From: Streptomyces cellulosae
GTDB lineage: Bacteria > Actinomycetota > Actinomycetes > Streptomycetales > Streptomycetaceae
Direction: 5' to 3'
Assembly: GCF_000721105.1 (NCBI RefSeq)
Contig: NZ_JOEV01000006.1
Coordinates: 1-64,000, forward strand
Length of the DNA: 64,000 bases
Part shown: positions 7,984 through 15,547 of the stretch, piece by piece
Layout: every line of letters starts with the position of its first letter
Position numbering within the stretch: position 1 is the stretch's first letter
The notes under the pieces: generated by a model
Databases searched by the model: none
What the model was told of the DNA's origin: nothing
The model's input: only the letters and a program-made list of their open reading frames with translations
Translations under genes and position numbers: made by a program

Positions 7984-9204
7984 TTACGCAGCCGCCCACA
8001 GTTCGGCGCCGCGATCACCGGCGCGGGCGGCGATCCGGTCCAGCAACTCCCCTGCGGGCACGGCCCCGGGACGCCGCCCGTCCCGCAGCCGTACGGCCAC
8101 CAGACCGCCGTCGGCCTCCCGCTCCCCGACCACCGCCTGGTACGGCACGAGCCGCGCCGCGCGGATCCTGGCCCCGAGGGTGCCGTCGCCGGGGCCGTGC
8201 AGTTCCGCCCGCAGACCCCGGGCCACCGCCTGCCGTACGACGTCCTGGGCCCGCTCCTCCTGCGCCTGACCGACCGGCAGCACCGCCAGTTGCACGGGCG
8301 CGAGCCAGGCCGGAAACGCGCCGCCGTGTTCCTCGATGAGATGCGCGACCGCCCGTTCCACGCTGCCGATGACGCTGCGGTGCACCATGATCGGCCGGTG
8401 TTTCGCCCCGTCGGCGCCGATGTAGTGCAGGTCGAAGCGTCCGGGCTGGTGGAAGTCGATCTGGACGGTGGAGAGGGTGGACTCGCGGCCGGCGGGATCG
8501 GTGATCTGCACGTCGATCTTCGGGCCGTAGAAGGCGGCCTCGCCCTCTTCCGCGTCGTACGGGACGCCGGAGCCGTCGAGGACCTCCCGCAGCAGGGCGG
8601 TGGCCCGGTGCCACAGCTGCGGGTCGGCGACGTACTTGCCGCCCTCGCCGGGCAGGGAGAGGCGGTGGCGGGCGGCACGGATGCCGAGGTCGGCGTAGGC
8701 CCGGCCGATCAACTCCAGGGCGGCACGGGCCTCTTCGACGGCCTGCTCCAAGGTGCAGAAGATGTGCGCGTCGTTGAGCTGGATGGACCGGACGCGGGTG
8801 AGTCCACCGAGGACTCCGGACAGCTCGGCGCGGTACATGCCGCCCAACTCGGCCATCCGAAGCGGCAGTTCGCGGTAGCTGTGGGAGCGGGAGCGGTAGA
8901 TGAGGGCGTGGTGGGGGCAGAGACTGGGGCGCAGGACGACCTCCTCCGCGCCCAGTTCCATCGGCGGGAACATGTCCTCGCTGTAGTGGGACCAGTGGCC
9001 CGAGATCTCGTACAGCTCCCGCTTGCCGAGGACGGGCGAGTACACGTGCCGGTATCCGGCGGCGCGCTCGGCCTCCCGGACGTACTCCTCCAGGGCATGC
9101 CGTACGACGGCCCCGTCGGGCAGCCAGTACGGCAGCCCCGCGCCCATCAGCGGATCGGTGTCGAACAGGTCCAGTTCACGGCCGAGGCGGCGGTGGTCGT
9201 ACAC
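7984..9204 (-). CDS. thrS: Threonyl-tRNA synthetase paralogue lacking the editing domain
   Basis: The 406 residues comprise only the class II catalytic core and the C-terminal anticodon-binding domain (about 303-400). The N-terminal TGS and editing domains of the usual 640-660-residue enzyme are missing. The zinc ligands are all present: Cys96 in SLCPHH, His147 in DAHIFC and His275 in MVHRSVIG. Motif 2 reads YRAELSG and motif 3 lies around GSVERAVAHL. It should therefore charge tRNA-Thr but cannot edit Ser-tRNA-Thr itself. A housekeeping thrS is presumably elsewhere. The GTG at 9204 has GAGGAG seven bases upstream. Expression is probably governed by the leader peptide and attenuator at 9251-9375. 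Confidence 0.88.
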   Translation of the reverse strand: MYDHRRLGRELDLFDTDPLMGAGLPYWLPDGAVVRHALEEYVREAERAAGYRHVYSPVLGKRELYEISGHWSHYSEDMFPPMELGAEEVVLRPSLCPHHALIYRSRSHSYRELPLRMAELGGMYRAELSGVLGGLTRVRSIQLNDAHIFCTLEQAVEEARAALELIGRAYADLGIRAARHRLSLPGEGGKYVADPQLWHRATALLREVLDGSGVPYDAEEGEAAFYGPKIDVQITDPAGRESTLSTVQIDFHQPGRFDLHYIGADGAKHRPIMVHRSVIGSVERAVAHLIEEHGGAFPAWLAPVQLAVLPVGQAQEERAQDVVRQAVARGLRAELHGPGDGTLGARIRAARLVPYQAVVGEREADGGLVAVRLRDGRRPGAVPAGELLDRIAARAGDRGAELWAAA

Positions 9205-9250
9205 GGTGGGCTCTCCTCACGGTCCCCCGGGCACGAGCCCCCGCACGGCA

Positions 9251-9278
9251 AAGCCCCGGGGCACTCGCCCCGGGGCTT
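9251..9278 (-). terminator. Attenuator hairpin in the thrS leader
   Basis: Perfect 11-bp arms, AAGCCCCGGGG and CCCCGGGGCTT, flank a 6-base loop, with a short TTT at the 3' foot on the minus strand. It lies between the leader peptide stop (9295) and the thrS start (9204), as expected of a transcription attenuator. Confidence 0.8.
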
Positions 9279-9294
9279 CGGACTGGGTCAGCTG

Positions 9295-9363
9295 TCAGCG
9301 CGCCGGGACACTCTCCGGCGTCGTCGTGGAGGACGGGCGTACGGGTGCGTGGACGCGCTGCAT
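9295..9363 (-). CDS. Threonine-rich leader peptide of thrS
   Basis: This 22-codon frame encodes MQRVHAPVRPSSTTTPESV followed by PAR. Three consecutive ACG threonine codons sit at 9319-9327. TACGGT (9370-9375) stands six bases before the ATG, so the message is probably leaderless, which explains the absent ribosome binding site. Directly after the Thr codons, CGCCGG can pair with CCGGCG (9301-9306). If that arm is covered by a stalled ribosome, GUCCCGG (9303-9309) can instead pair with CCGGGGC (9267-9273) of the terminator. This is the classical layout of ribosome-mediated attenuation by charged tRNA-Thr. The alternative pairings are inferred by eye. Confidence 0.8.
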   Translation of the reverse strand: MQRVHAPVRPSSTTTPESVPAR

Positions 9364-9369
9364 GGGCGG

Positions 9370-9375
9370 ACCGTA
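9370..9375 (-). promoter_or_regulatory. Likely -10 element of the thrS leader transcript
   Basis: TACGGT on the minus strand fits the TAnnnT pattern and places the transcription start at or next to the leader peptide ATG. No clear -35 hexamer is visible. Confidence 0.45.
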
Positions 9376-9420
9376 GCAAGGGCCGAGGGGCGGGAGCGAC
9401 GGGTTTTCCCGGCGCGGGCG

Positions 9421-9670
9421 GCGGACGCCCGGGGTGGGAGGGCGGATGCCCAGGGTGGGAGGGCGGATGCCCAGGGTGGGAGGGCGGATGCCCAGGGTGG
9501 GAGGGCGCATGCCCGAGGCAGGGACCGAACGCCCGACGCGGACGGCGCATGCCCGAGGCGGGGGCGAACGCCCGAGGCGGGGGGCGCATGCCCGAGGCGG
9601 ACGGCACATGCCCGAGGCGGGGGGCGAACACCCGAGGCGGGCAGCGAACACCCGAGGCGGGGGGCGGCGA
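9421..9670. repeat. Tandem repeat of 18-21 bp between thrS and the lipoprotein gene
   Basis: Four near-identical 21-bp units, GCGGATGCCCAGGGTGGGAGG, occupy about 9421-9504. About eight drifted 18-21-bp units follow, with cores such as CATGCCCGAGGCGGGG and GAACACCCGAGGCGGG. Unit length varies between copies, which argues against a coding repeat. The block starts just behind the thrS leader promoter. Confidence 0.75.
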
Positions 9671-9813
9671 GTTCTCGTGGGTGGGAGCGGCGGACGCCGT
9701 CGGCGAGGGGACGGCCTCACTCGGACGGCTCCGCTCGCTGGTGGAGGGGCAGGGGCGGTGGTGCCGTAGGAGGGCGTACTCGATCTTGGATGTCGCCCAA
9801 GGAGGCACCCCCG

Positions 9814-10587
9814 ATGAATCCAGCCCCGGCCCGTGTCCTCGGTGTCTCCGTTCTCGCCCTGGGTGGTCTGCTCGTCACCGCCGCCTGTTCCGCCCTCAGT
9901 ACGCCGCCCACCGCCCAGAAGCCCGACTACGCACCGTCAACCACTCCGGCCGGCACCTCCGCTCCGTCCCCCGCCGCCCTCACCCAGGCGCAGGCACAGG
10001 CCGCGCTGGTCACGGAGGCCGACCTCGGGGAACCCTGGACGCCGACGCAGGGGGCCGCGATCTGGCACGACGGGCTGCTGAAGGCGACGGCCGGGCTGCC
10101 CGACTGCCGGCGGCTGCTGGACACCTTGTACGCCGAGGAACCGTTCGGGCCGGGCGCCCCGCCCGAGGCCGTGATCAGCCTCGACGACGTCTGGAACGAG
10201 TCCCAGCTGCGCTACCAGATCGTCACCCGGAACCCGGCCGACGTGGACCGCGCCATCGCCTGGCTGCGGACCCTGCCGAAGAAGTGCGCGCGGTTCACGG
10301 CGACCACCCCCCAGGGCGACCGGCTGGACGGGCAGGTCACGGACGCGGGCCTGCCGGCGGTGGGAGACGCCCGGCAGGGCCTGCGGGTCACCCTGGCGGG
10401 CGCGACGCTGAACGACGAACCGGTCCTGCTCACCCTGGACGTCGCCGTCGTCCGTGTCGGCGACGACGCGATCGGCCTCTCCCACGGCGGCCTCGGCGAC
10501 ATCGAGCCCGAGGTCACACAGGCGGCCGTACAGCTGGGGGCGCAGCGGCTGGCGGACGTCCGCAAGCGGGGCCGGACGCCGATCTGA
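9814..10587 (+). CDS. Secreted lipoprotein of unknown function
   Basis: This is a 257-residue protein with a lipoprotein signal peptide. The hydrophobic core LGVSVLALGGLLV is followed by the lipobox TAAC, so it should be anchored to the outer face of the membrane. A Pro/Thr/Ser linker precedes a domain with LVTEADLGEPWTP and a later Cys pair. This looks like the sensor-type lipoproteins common in Streptomyces, but no family is assigned with confidence. GGAGG at 9801-9805 supports the ATG at 9814. The upstream tandem repeat is open in this frame but has no start with a ribosome site. Confidence 0.75.
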   Translation: MNPAPARVLGVSVLALGGLLVTAACSALSTPPTAQKPDYAPSTTPAGTSAPSPAALTQAQAQAALVTEADLGEPWTPTQGAAIWHDGLLKATAGLPDCRRLLDTLYAEEPFGPGAPPEAVISLDDVWNESQLRYQIVTRNPADVDRAIAWLRTLPKKCARFTATTPQGDRLDGQVTDAGLPAVGDARQGLRVTLAGATLNDEPVLLTLDVAVVRVGDDAIGLSHGGLGDIEPEVTQAAVQLGAQRLADVRKRGRTPI

Positions 10588-10629
10588 GCCGACCGGTCCG
10601 ACGGGATCTCGTGCCCCGGACTGGGCGGT

Positions 10630-10653
10630 GACCTGGCCGGAGCGGGCCAGGTC
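10630..10653 (+). terminator. Hairpin between convergent genes
   Basis: GACCTGGCC and GGCCAGGTC pair across a 6-base loop, between the lipoprotein gene and the convergent GAF-ANTAR gene. Confidence 0.6.
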
Positions 10654-10689
10654 CAGGGACCGTTCCACGGGCAGGGGCCCGGGCGCCGC

Positions 10690-11427
10690 CTAAGCCCGGT
10701 TCGGGACTCCCCCCAGCAGTTCGTCCGGGCTGAGCGTGCGTTCCGCGAGAGCGCGGGCGACCGCTGTCAGGGACAGCCGTTGCATCTCCGCGTACTGGCG
10801 CAGCAGATCCAGCGCCTCGGTGAAGGAGACACCGGCGTGCTCGGACAGGATCCCCTTGGCCAGTTCGACGGTCGCCTTCGCGGACACCGCGGACTGGAGG
10901 GAGGTGAGCAGATCGTGCGGACGTTTGGCCTCGGCAGGCCAGTGCGTCAGCGTGAGGGCGGCGACGTCGCTCATTCCCTGGGCCACCACGAGGTCATCGG
11001 CCGGCAGCGCGTCACTGTGCCGGTTGGCGAGGGACACGGCGCCGATCGCCTGGCCGTCGAGCCGTAGCGGCAGCACGTGCACGGAGACGTAACCGGCCTC
11101 CAGGGCGTGAGCCGTGTAGTCGGGCCAGCGGACGCCCTCGCGCAGATCGTCGGCGGTGACGGGTTCGCCGGTGCGGAAGCAGTCGACGGACGGTCCCTGC
11201 TCCTGCTGTACCTGGAACACGTCCAGCCGGCCGAGGTCGTCGGCGGAGGCCGTCATGGCGCGCAGGGTGCCCCGCGCGTCGGCCATCATCACGCCGACCG
11301 CGTCCACGGCCAGCAGGCCCGTGCAGTGCGCGCTGAGCCGGGTGAACAGATCGATCGGGTCGAAGTGCGCGCCCAGTGTGTCGGCGAGGTCGACGAATGC
11401 GCGGATGAGCCGCAGCTCCCGGTTCAT
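10690..11427 (-). CDS. GAF-ANTAR regulator
   Basis: The 245-residue protein has an N-terminal GAF sensor domain (about 10-165, with VDAVGVMMAD and YVSVHVLPLRLDGQAIGAVSLAN). A C-terminal ANTAR domain (about 175-232, AVSAKATVELAKGIL and LRQYA) follows. ANTAR domains bind paired hexanucleotide hairpins in nascent RNA and cause antitermination, so this is probably a cytoplasmic signal-responsive RNA-binding regulator. GAGGAGG lies six bases before the ATG. It follows another GAF-ANTAR gene by 57 bases on the same strand, so the two form an operon. Confidence 0.85.
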   Translation of the reverse strand: MNRELRLIRAFVDLADTLGAHFDPIDLFTRLSAHCTGLLAVDAVGVMMADARGTLRAMTASADDLGRLDVFQVQQEQGPSVDCFRTGEPVTADDLREGVRWPDYTAHALEAGYVSVHVLPLRLDGQAIGAVSLANRHSDALPADDLVVAQGMSDVAALTLTHWPAEAKRPHDLLTSLQSAVSAKATVELAKGILSEHAGVSFTEALDLLRQYAEMQRLSLTAVARALAERTLSPDELLGGVPNRA

Positions 11428-11484
11428 CAGAGCCTCCTCGTACCGTCACGAGACGGGTTCACCGGTGGTCGTGACGGAGAGTTC

Positions 11485-12306
11485 CTAGTCACGGTCGAAC
11501 CTCTTCCTGTGCGAGACCACATCGCGCGCCACCTCGAGGGCGGTGCGGTTGTGCGCGAAGGCGTGGGCGCGCAACCGGGCCAGCGCCTCTTCCGAGGCGA
11601 CACCGAGCTGCACCATGATCATGCCGATGGCCTGGTAGACCTCGTCGTGATCGGTGGCCAAACCGCTCAACCAGGGTTCTTCTCCTCCGTCCCCATTCTC
11701 CGCCCCCTGAGGCAGTGCCATCAGGGCGACCGTCATGACACTGGCCACGAGCTGCGCGGTGCGCAGTTCGCGCAGGGTGAGCTCGCCGGGGGTGGCGCGG
11801 TAGAGGTCGAGCGTACCCACGCACACGGCGTCGTTCCCGAGGGGCACCGAGTACACGGCCTGTACTCCGGCGGCCGTGGCCTGCTGGGCGAAGACGGGCC
11901 AGCGGCGGGCGTCCGGCCCGGCCGTGAGGTCGGAGGCGAGGACCGGGGCGCCGGTCGCGGCGGCGTACATGCAGGGGCCGTCGCCCAGGGTGGCCTGGAC
12001 CTCGGACAGGTGGGAGGCCTGGTCGCTGCTGGCGCTGAGCTGGACGGGCATACCGTCGCTACGCAGGGACACGCTCGCACCGATCACCGGTAAGAGTTTG
12101 ACCGCCACCGCGCACAGCCGTCCGGGGATCTCCCGGGGCTGGGCGCCCCGCACCCCCTCGGCGATCACGTCGGCGGCCCGCACCCGCTCGTGTCGCCGTT
12201 CCTGGCCGGCGTCGCGGCCCGACCGCCGGGAGTCGCCGCCACCGGGGGCCCCGTACGGACCGGTGTCGTCGCCGTGGGCGCCGTCGCGGTCGTCCCTGGG
12301 CCGCAC
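11485..12306 (-). CDS. GAF-ANTAR regulator, first gene of the pair
   Basis: This 273-residue protein has a disordered, charged N-terminus (about 1-45), a GAF domain (about 55-195, with LGDGPCMYAAATGAPVLASD) and an ANTAR domain (about 212-265, DEVYQAIGMIMVQLGVASEE). The GTG at 12306 has AAGGAGG eight bases upstream. A GTG at 12312 is also in frame but too close to that site. The related downstream gene suggests duplication followed by divergence in signal sensing. Confidence 0.8.
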   Translation of the reverse strand: MRPRDDRDGAHGDDTGPYGAPGGGDSRRSGRDAGQERRHERVRAADVIAEGVRGAQPREIPGRLCAVAVKLLPVIGASVSLRSDGMPVQLSASSDQASHLSEVQATLGDGPCMYAAATGAPVLASDLTAGPDARRWPVFAQQATAAGVQAVYSVPLGNDAVCVGTLDLYRATPGELTLRELRTAQLVASVMTVALMALPQGAENGDGGEEPWLSGLATDHDEVYQAIGMIMVQLGVASEEALARLRAHAFAHNRTALEVARDVVSHRKRFDRD

Positions 12307-12515
12307 GGCCACCGCCTCCTTAGATCAGCGCGGCCATTATCGTCCATGGTTCCCCGCGGCGAGCCCATCCGGAGCGGGGTCACGTCTCGTGAGGCGCCCG
12401 CGCGAGGAGGCGCAGGCCGACTACCCTGCGTCGCCCCGCCGAAACGCGCTCGCCCGGTGACCGAGCTCTTCGCCGGGAAAGAGGCGGAGCGGGCGGCGGC
12501 TACTCTCCGTCACCG

Positions 12516-13859
12516 TCACAGAGGCGGCTGCGCGGGTGCGGGTCCGAGGGTGGTGGTGCCGGGCGCCGTACGGTGTCCCAGTCCGGTCCGGTACGCGTCC
12601 AGCGCGGCCTCCACCCGGCCGGTGCGGCGCAGCAGGTCCCCCAGCAGCCGGCACAGGTCGGCCAGGTCACCGGCGGCGCCCGCGCGTTCCAGCAGGCTGA
12701 GCGCCCGGACGTAGTGCTCCTCGGCGGCATCGGTGTCCCGGGCGTCCTCGGCGATGATGCCGAGCAGGCGGTGGGCGGCGGCGGAGTGCAGGGCGCCGCG
12801 TTCGGGGCTGAAGTCGCTGAGCACGTCGTGCAACAGGGCGGCGGCCTCCTCGGACTTGCCGCGCCGGTGCAGCACGTCGGCGAGCTCCACGGCGGCCTGG
12901 CTGGAGTAGAGAGCGGCACGGGTGGCGGAGAGCATGGTGAGGGCCTGCCTCAACTCGTCCTCAGCCCGGTCCAGTTGGCCGTTCTGCGCGTACACGTAGC
13001 CGCGCATCCAGTGGCAGTTGGCGAGTTCGGTGCGCAGCTGGAGCTGCCGGTACAGCTCGGACGCCTTGGCCAGCGAGGCGTCGGCCTCGGCGACCCGGCC
13101 CTCGGCTATCAGGGTGCGGGCGACGGAGCGGTGCATCCGGGCGACCAGGGCGGGGTCACCGGCCTGCGGGGCGAGGGCGAGGGCGAACTCGGCGGCCTGG
13201 GCGGCGCGGGCGTGGGCGCCCATGTCCATGTAGGGGCCGATGACGCTGGCGTAGAGGAGGAGCAGGGCGTCCGGGTCGTGCAGACCGCCGCGGTTGAGCT
13301 CGTCGATCGTGGACTCCAGCAGGTAGACGGAGTACCGGAGTTCACCAGCCAGATAGTGGGAGACGGCACGACCGCGCAGGGCCGGGACCCGGACCGGCAG
13401 CGGTACGTCGCCGAACGCCTCCTCCGCCCGCTCGAAGCAGCGGCGCCCTTCCTCCAGCTCGCCGGTCTCCAGGGCGCATTCACCCAGGCCCAGCAGGGCC
13501 GCCGCGACCACCTCGGCGAGGTCGAGCCGCTCGGCCTCGGCGAGCAGGCCGGCGTACTGCTCGGCCGCGGCCTCCGCCTCCCCGGTGGCGAGGGTGCGGT
13601 GGGCCTCGGTGAGCCGGAGGCGCAGGTCGGTGACGAGGTGGGCCGGGCGGCCGGTCGCCAGCTCGTCGAAGCCGACACCGAGCCGGCCGGACAGGTGCCG
13701 CAGCGCGTCGTCGGAGGGGCGCACCCGGCCCGCCTCCAGCGTGGAGATGTACGCCGGTGTGTACGCGGGCTCCGCCAACTGCTTCTGGGTCAGCCCGCGT
13801 TCGACGCGCAGCCGCTGCACCCGGCGCCCGATCGTCACCGGGTCGTCGCGCTCCGACAT
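12516..13859 (-). CDS. XRE-family helix-turn-helix regulator with TPR domain
   Basis: This 447-residue protein has an N-terminal HTH (about 9-65, RLRVERGLTQKQLAE and YISTLEAGRVRPS). A long alpha-helical tetratricopeptide-like array (about 75-430, rich in Ala/Leu repeats such as LLGLGECALETGELEEGRRC) follows. The architecture is that of peptide-responsive RRNPP-type regulators and related actinobacterial XRE-TPR proteins. GGGGAG is eight bases before the ATG. A 62-codon secreted peptide gene is divergent, with a perfect palindrome between them. Peptide sensing is an inference from architecture and context. Confidence 0.8.
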   Translation of the reverse strand: MSERDDPVTIGRRVQRLRVERGLTQKQLAEPAYTPAYISTLEAGRVRPSDDALRHLSGRLGVGFDELATGRPAHLVTDLRLRLTEAHRTLATGEAEAAAEQYAGLLAEAERLDLAEVVAAALLGLGECALETGELEEGRRCFERAEEAFGDVPLPVRVPALRGRAVSHYLAGELRYSVYLLESTIDELNRGGLHDPDALLLLYASVIGPYMDMGAHARAAQAAEFALALAPQAGDPALVARMHRSVARTLIAEGRVAEADASLAKASELYRQLQLRTELANCHWMRGYVYAQNGQLDRAEDELRQALTMLSATRAALYSSQAAVELADVLHRRGKSEEAAALLHDVLSDFSPERGALHSAAAHRLLGIIAEDARDTDAAEEHYVRALSLLERAGAAGDLADLCRLLGDLLRRTGRVEAALDAYRTGLGHRTAPGTTTLGPAPAQPPL

Positions 13860-13921
13860 CGCCCAACTCCCCTTGTGCCTCTTGCCGTTCGACTCCGTCA
13901 GCCCCTAGGTTAAACGGCGTA

Positions 13922-13935
13922 TTAAGCATGCTTAA
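13922..13935. promoter_or_regulatory. Perfect 14-bp palindrome, candidate operator
   Basis: TTAAGCATGCTTAA is fully palindromic and AT-rich within very GC-rich DNA. It lies 62 bases before the XRE-TPR start and 44 bases before the divergent peptide gene, a natural place for autoregulation. Confidence 0.7.
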
Positions 13936-13979
13936 GCTGTTCCCGAGTTGTCCTGAACTGTCGTTGCTGCGAGGTCGCC

Positions 13980-14168
13980 GTGCTCGAACGCCCCAGCACC
14001 ACCGCGCGTTACACGCGGGGCTTGGCCGCCGCCGTGATCGCCGTCGCCGCCCTGGTCCTGGCGGCGAACGTGGGTCCGGCCAGAGCGGCGGAGCCGGCAC
14101 CGGCCCAGGGACAGCATGCCGCGGGGACCACGGACGGCGCCGCCGCTTCGGGCACGCGGGGGCCGTAG
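13980..14168 (+). CDS. Small secreted peptide, possible signal precursor
   Basis: The 62-residue product has a basic N-terminus, a hydrophobic core AAAVIAVAALVLAANVG and a likely signal peptidase site after PARA. That leaves about 26 residues rich in Ala, Gly, Thr and Pro (AEPAPAQGQHAAGTTDG...). It starts at a GTG with GAGG upstream. It diverges from the XRE-TPR gene around the 14-bp palindrome. No family is recognised. It may be a processed signal peptide for the neighbouring regulator or a minor secreted product. Confidence 0.6.
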   Translation: MLERPSTTARYTRGLAAAVIAVAALVLAANVGPARAAEPAPAQGQHAAGTTDGAAASGTRGP

Positions 14169-14245
14169 GTCTGTGCACGTAGGTTCGAGCCCGTAGGTTC
14201 GTGCCCGGGGTTCGGGCTCGTAGACAGGCGCTCGTAGGCCTGCGC

Positions 14246-15478
14246 CTAACTCTGCGTCTGCAACTGGCGCAGCTGCCGGTGCACGTTCTCCAGGGCGCCC
14301 TGGCGCCGCCCCGGCACCCGGCCGCGCAGCTCGGCTAGCGCGGTGCCGAGTTCCCGTGCGGGCGTCACGTCACGGATCTGGGACCACTGGTGATGGGCCC
14401 GGTCGACGGCCGCCTCCACCGCGGGCGAGTCCGGCGCCTGCCCGGCGGTCAGCCGCGCCCCGGCCACCGCCAGCCACGTCCGGCAGCTGCGCACCGGATC
14501 CCCCGCGAACATCGCCAGATCCGCCCGCACCTCGGCCCAGTGCAACGCCTGGTCGGACCCGGCTCCGTGCGCCCGGACGGCGGCCTGCTCGTGCTCGGCG
14601 GCGAGCGCGTCGGCGTCGGCGTGCCGGCCGTCCTGGACGGCGGCGGTGATGTAGGCGTGGGGGTCGTCGGGGGCGAGGGGAGCGGGGGGAACGGGGGGAA
14701 CGCGGCGGGTGTCCGCTTGTCGGACCACCACGGTCACCGCTCGACTCCCGTCGGCCGGGTTCAGCTCGTCCGACGCTTGAGGCCGAGGCAGTTCAGGCCG
14801 ATACGGGGTTCTGGCGGCGGAACCCGCAGGGGCGGCGGTCGTCACCACCCCCGGAACCGTCAGCACCAGGTCCCCGTACCCGTCGCTCCCCACCCGCGCC
14901 AACGCCTGCTGATGCAGCTCCCCGAGATCGGGCCGCCGCCCGCTGCGCAGAATCGTGGCGACCGTCTTCATGTACGCCGGCGCGGCCACCACCCGCCGGG
15001 AGGACGGCGGCGGCGCGATCCGGCCGTACACCGCGATGCCTCGTCCCGAGTCCAACGGGTTGGCGCGCAGCCACGACCACGTCTCCGCGTCCGCGTGCAG
15101 GTCGAGGAGCAGGGTCGTCGACCCCGGGGTGCGCAGCCGGAGTTCCTCGCGGATCCAGTGCCAGGGGAAGGCGGTGTAGCGGACGGTGGAGGGAGTGGTG
15201 CGGGCCAGTGCGAGGTGGGGCAGGTGCTGGCGGCGGTCCAGCGTGAGCTGGCCGGTGATGAACACGGTCAGCGGGCCGGGGGCGGTCGCGGCGGCCCGCA
15301 GCCGGGTGAGGACGGCCTGCGGCTCCAGCGGGTCGGCGAGCTCGACGACGTTCGCCGTGTCGGCCCCCGACAGCACCGCGGGCGGCACGGCCGCCAGGAC
15401 GGGAAGCACGGACGCCGCGTCCACCAGACAGCCCTTGCCCACCGGTGAGGCGGCGAGCAGCAGCACGGTTCCGGGCAT
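14246..15478 (-). CDS. Hypothetical protein with an N-terminal alpha/beta domain
   Basis: This 410-residue protein is not recognised with confidence. The N-terminal 190 residues look like an alpha/beta fold with repeated hydrophobic strands (VLLLAASPVG, LTVFITGQLTL, TTLLLDLHADAETW). A proline-rich linker (about 225-265) and a helical C-terminal part (about 270-405) follow. The fold could be caspase-like or effector-associated, but I see no clear His/Cys dyad. The ATG has GGAGGGA upstream. The next gene upstream on the same strand is a PP2C phosphatase, 69 bases away, so the two may be co-transcribed. Confidence 0.65.
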   Translation of the reverse strand: MPGTVLLLAASPVGKGCLVDAASVLPVLAAVPPAVLSGADTANVVELADPLEPQAVLTRLRAAATAPGPLTVFITGQLTLDRRQHLPHLALARTTPSTVRYTAFPWHWIREELRLRTPGSTTLLLDLHADAETWSWLRANPLDSGRGIAVYGRIAPPPSSRRVVAAPAYMKTVATILRSGRRPDLGELHQQALARVGSDGYGDLVLTVPGVVTTAAPAGSAARTPYRPELPRPQASDELNPADGSRAVTVVVRQADTRRVPPVPPAPLAPDDPHAYITAAVQDGRHADADALAAEHEQAAVRAHGAGSDQALHWAEVRADLAMFAGDPVRSCRTWLAVAGARLTAGQAPDSPAVEAAVDRAHHQWSQIRDVTPARELGTALAELRGRVPGRRQGALENVHRQLRQLQTQS

Positions 15479-15547
15479 CGGTCCCTCCCCATCCCCCGTC
15501 GATCACGTACGTCAGCACCGTAACCGCTGCGGCTGCAAAGCAGGACC

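Noticed and set aside
9421..9670. CRISPR array
   Set aside because: There are no unique spacers between the repeats; the units abut directly, and no cas genes are near.
9345..9813. Possible proteins encoded by the tandem repeat
   Set aside because: Several frames are open because the units lack stops, but unit length varies (18-21), which breaks any reading frame, and no ribosome site is seen.
14169..14245. tRNA-like GGTTCGAGCC and GGTTCGGGC stretches
   Set aside because: They are parts of a short degenerate CGTAGGTTCG repeat; no acceptor, D or anticodon arms can be drawn.
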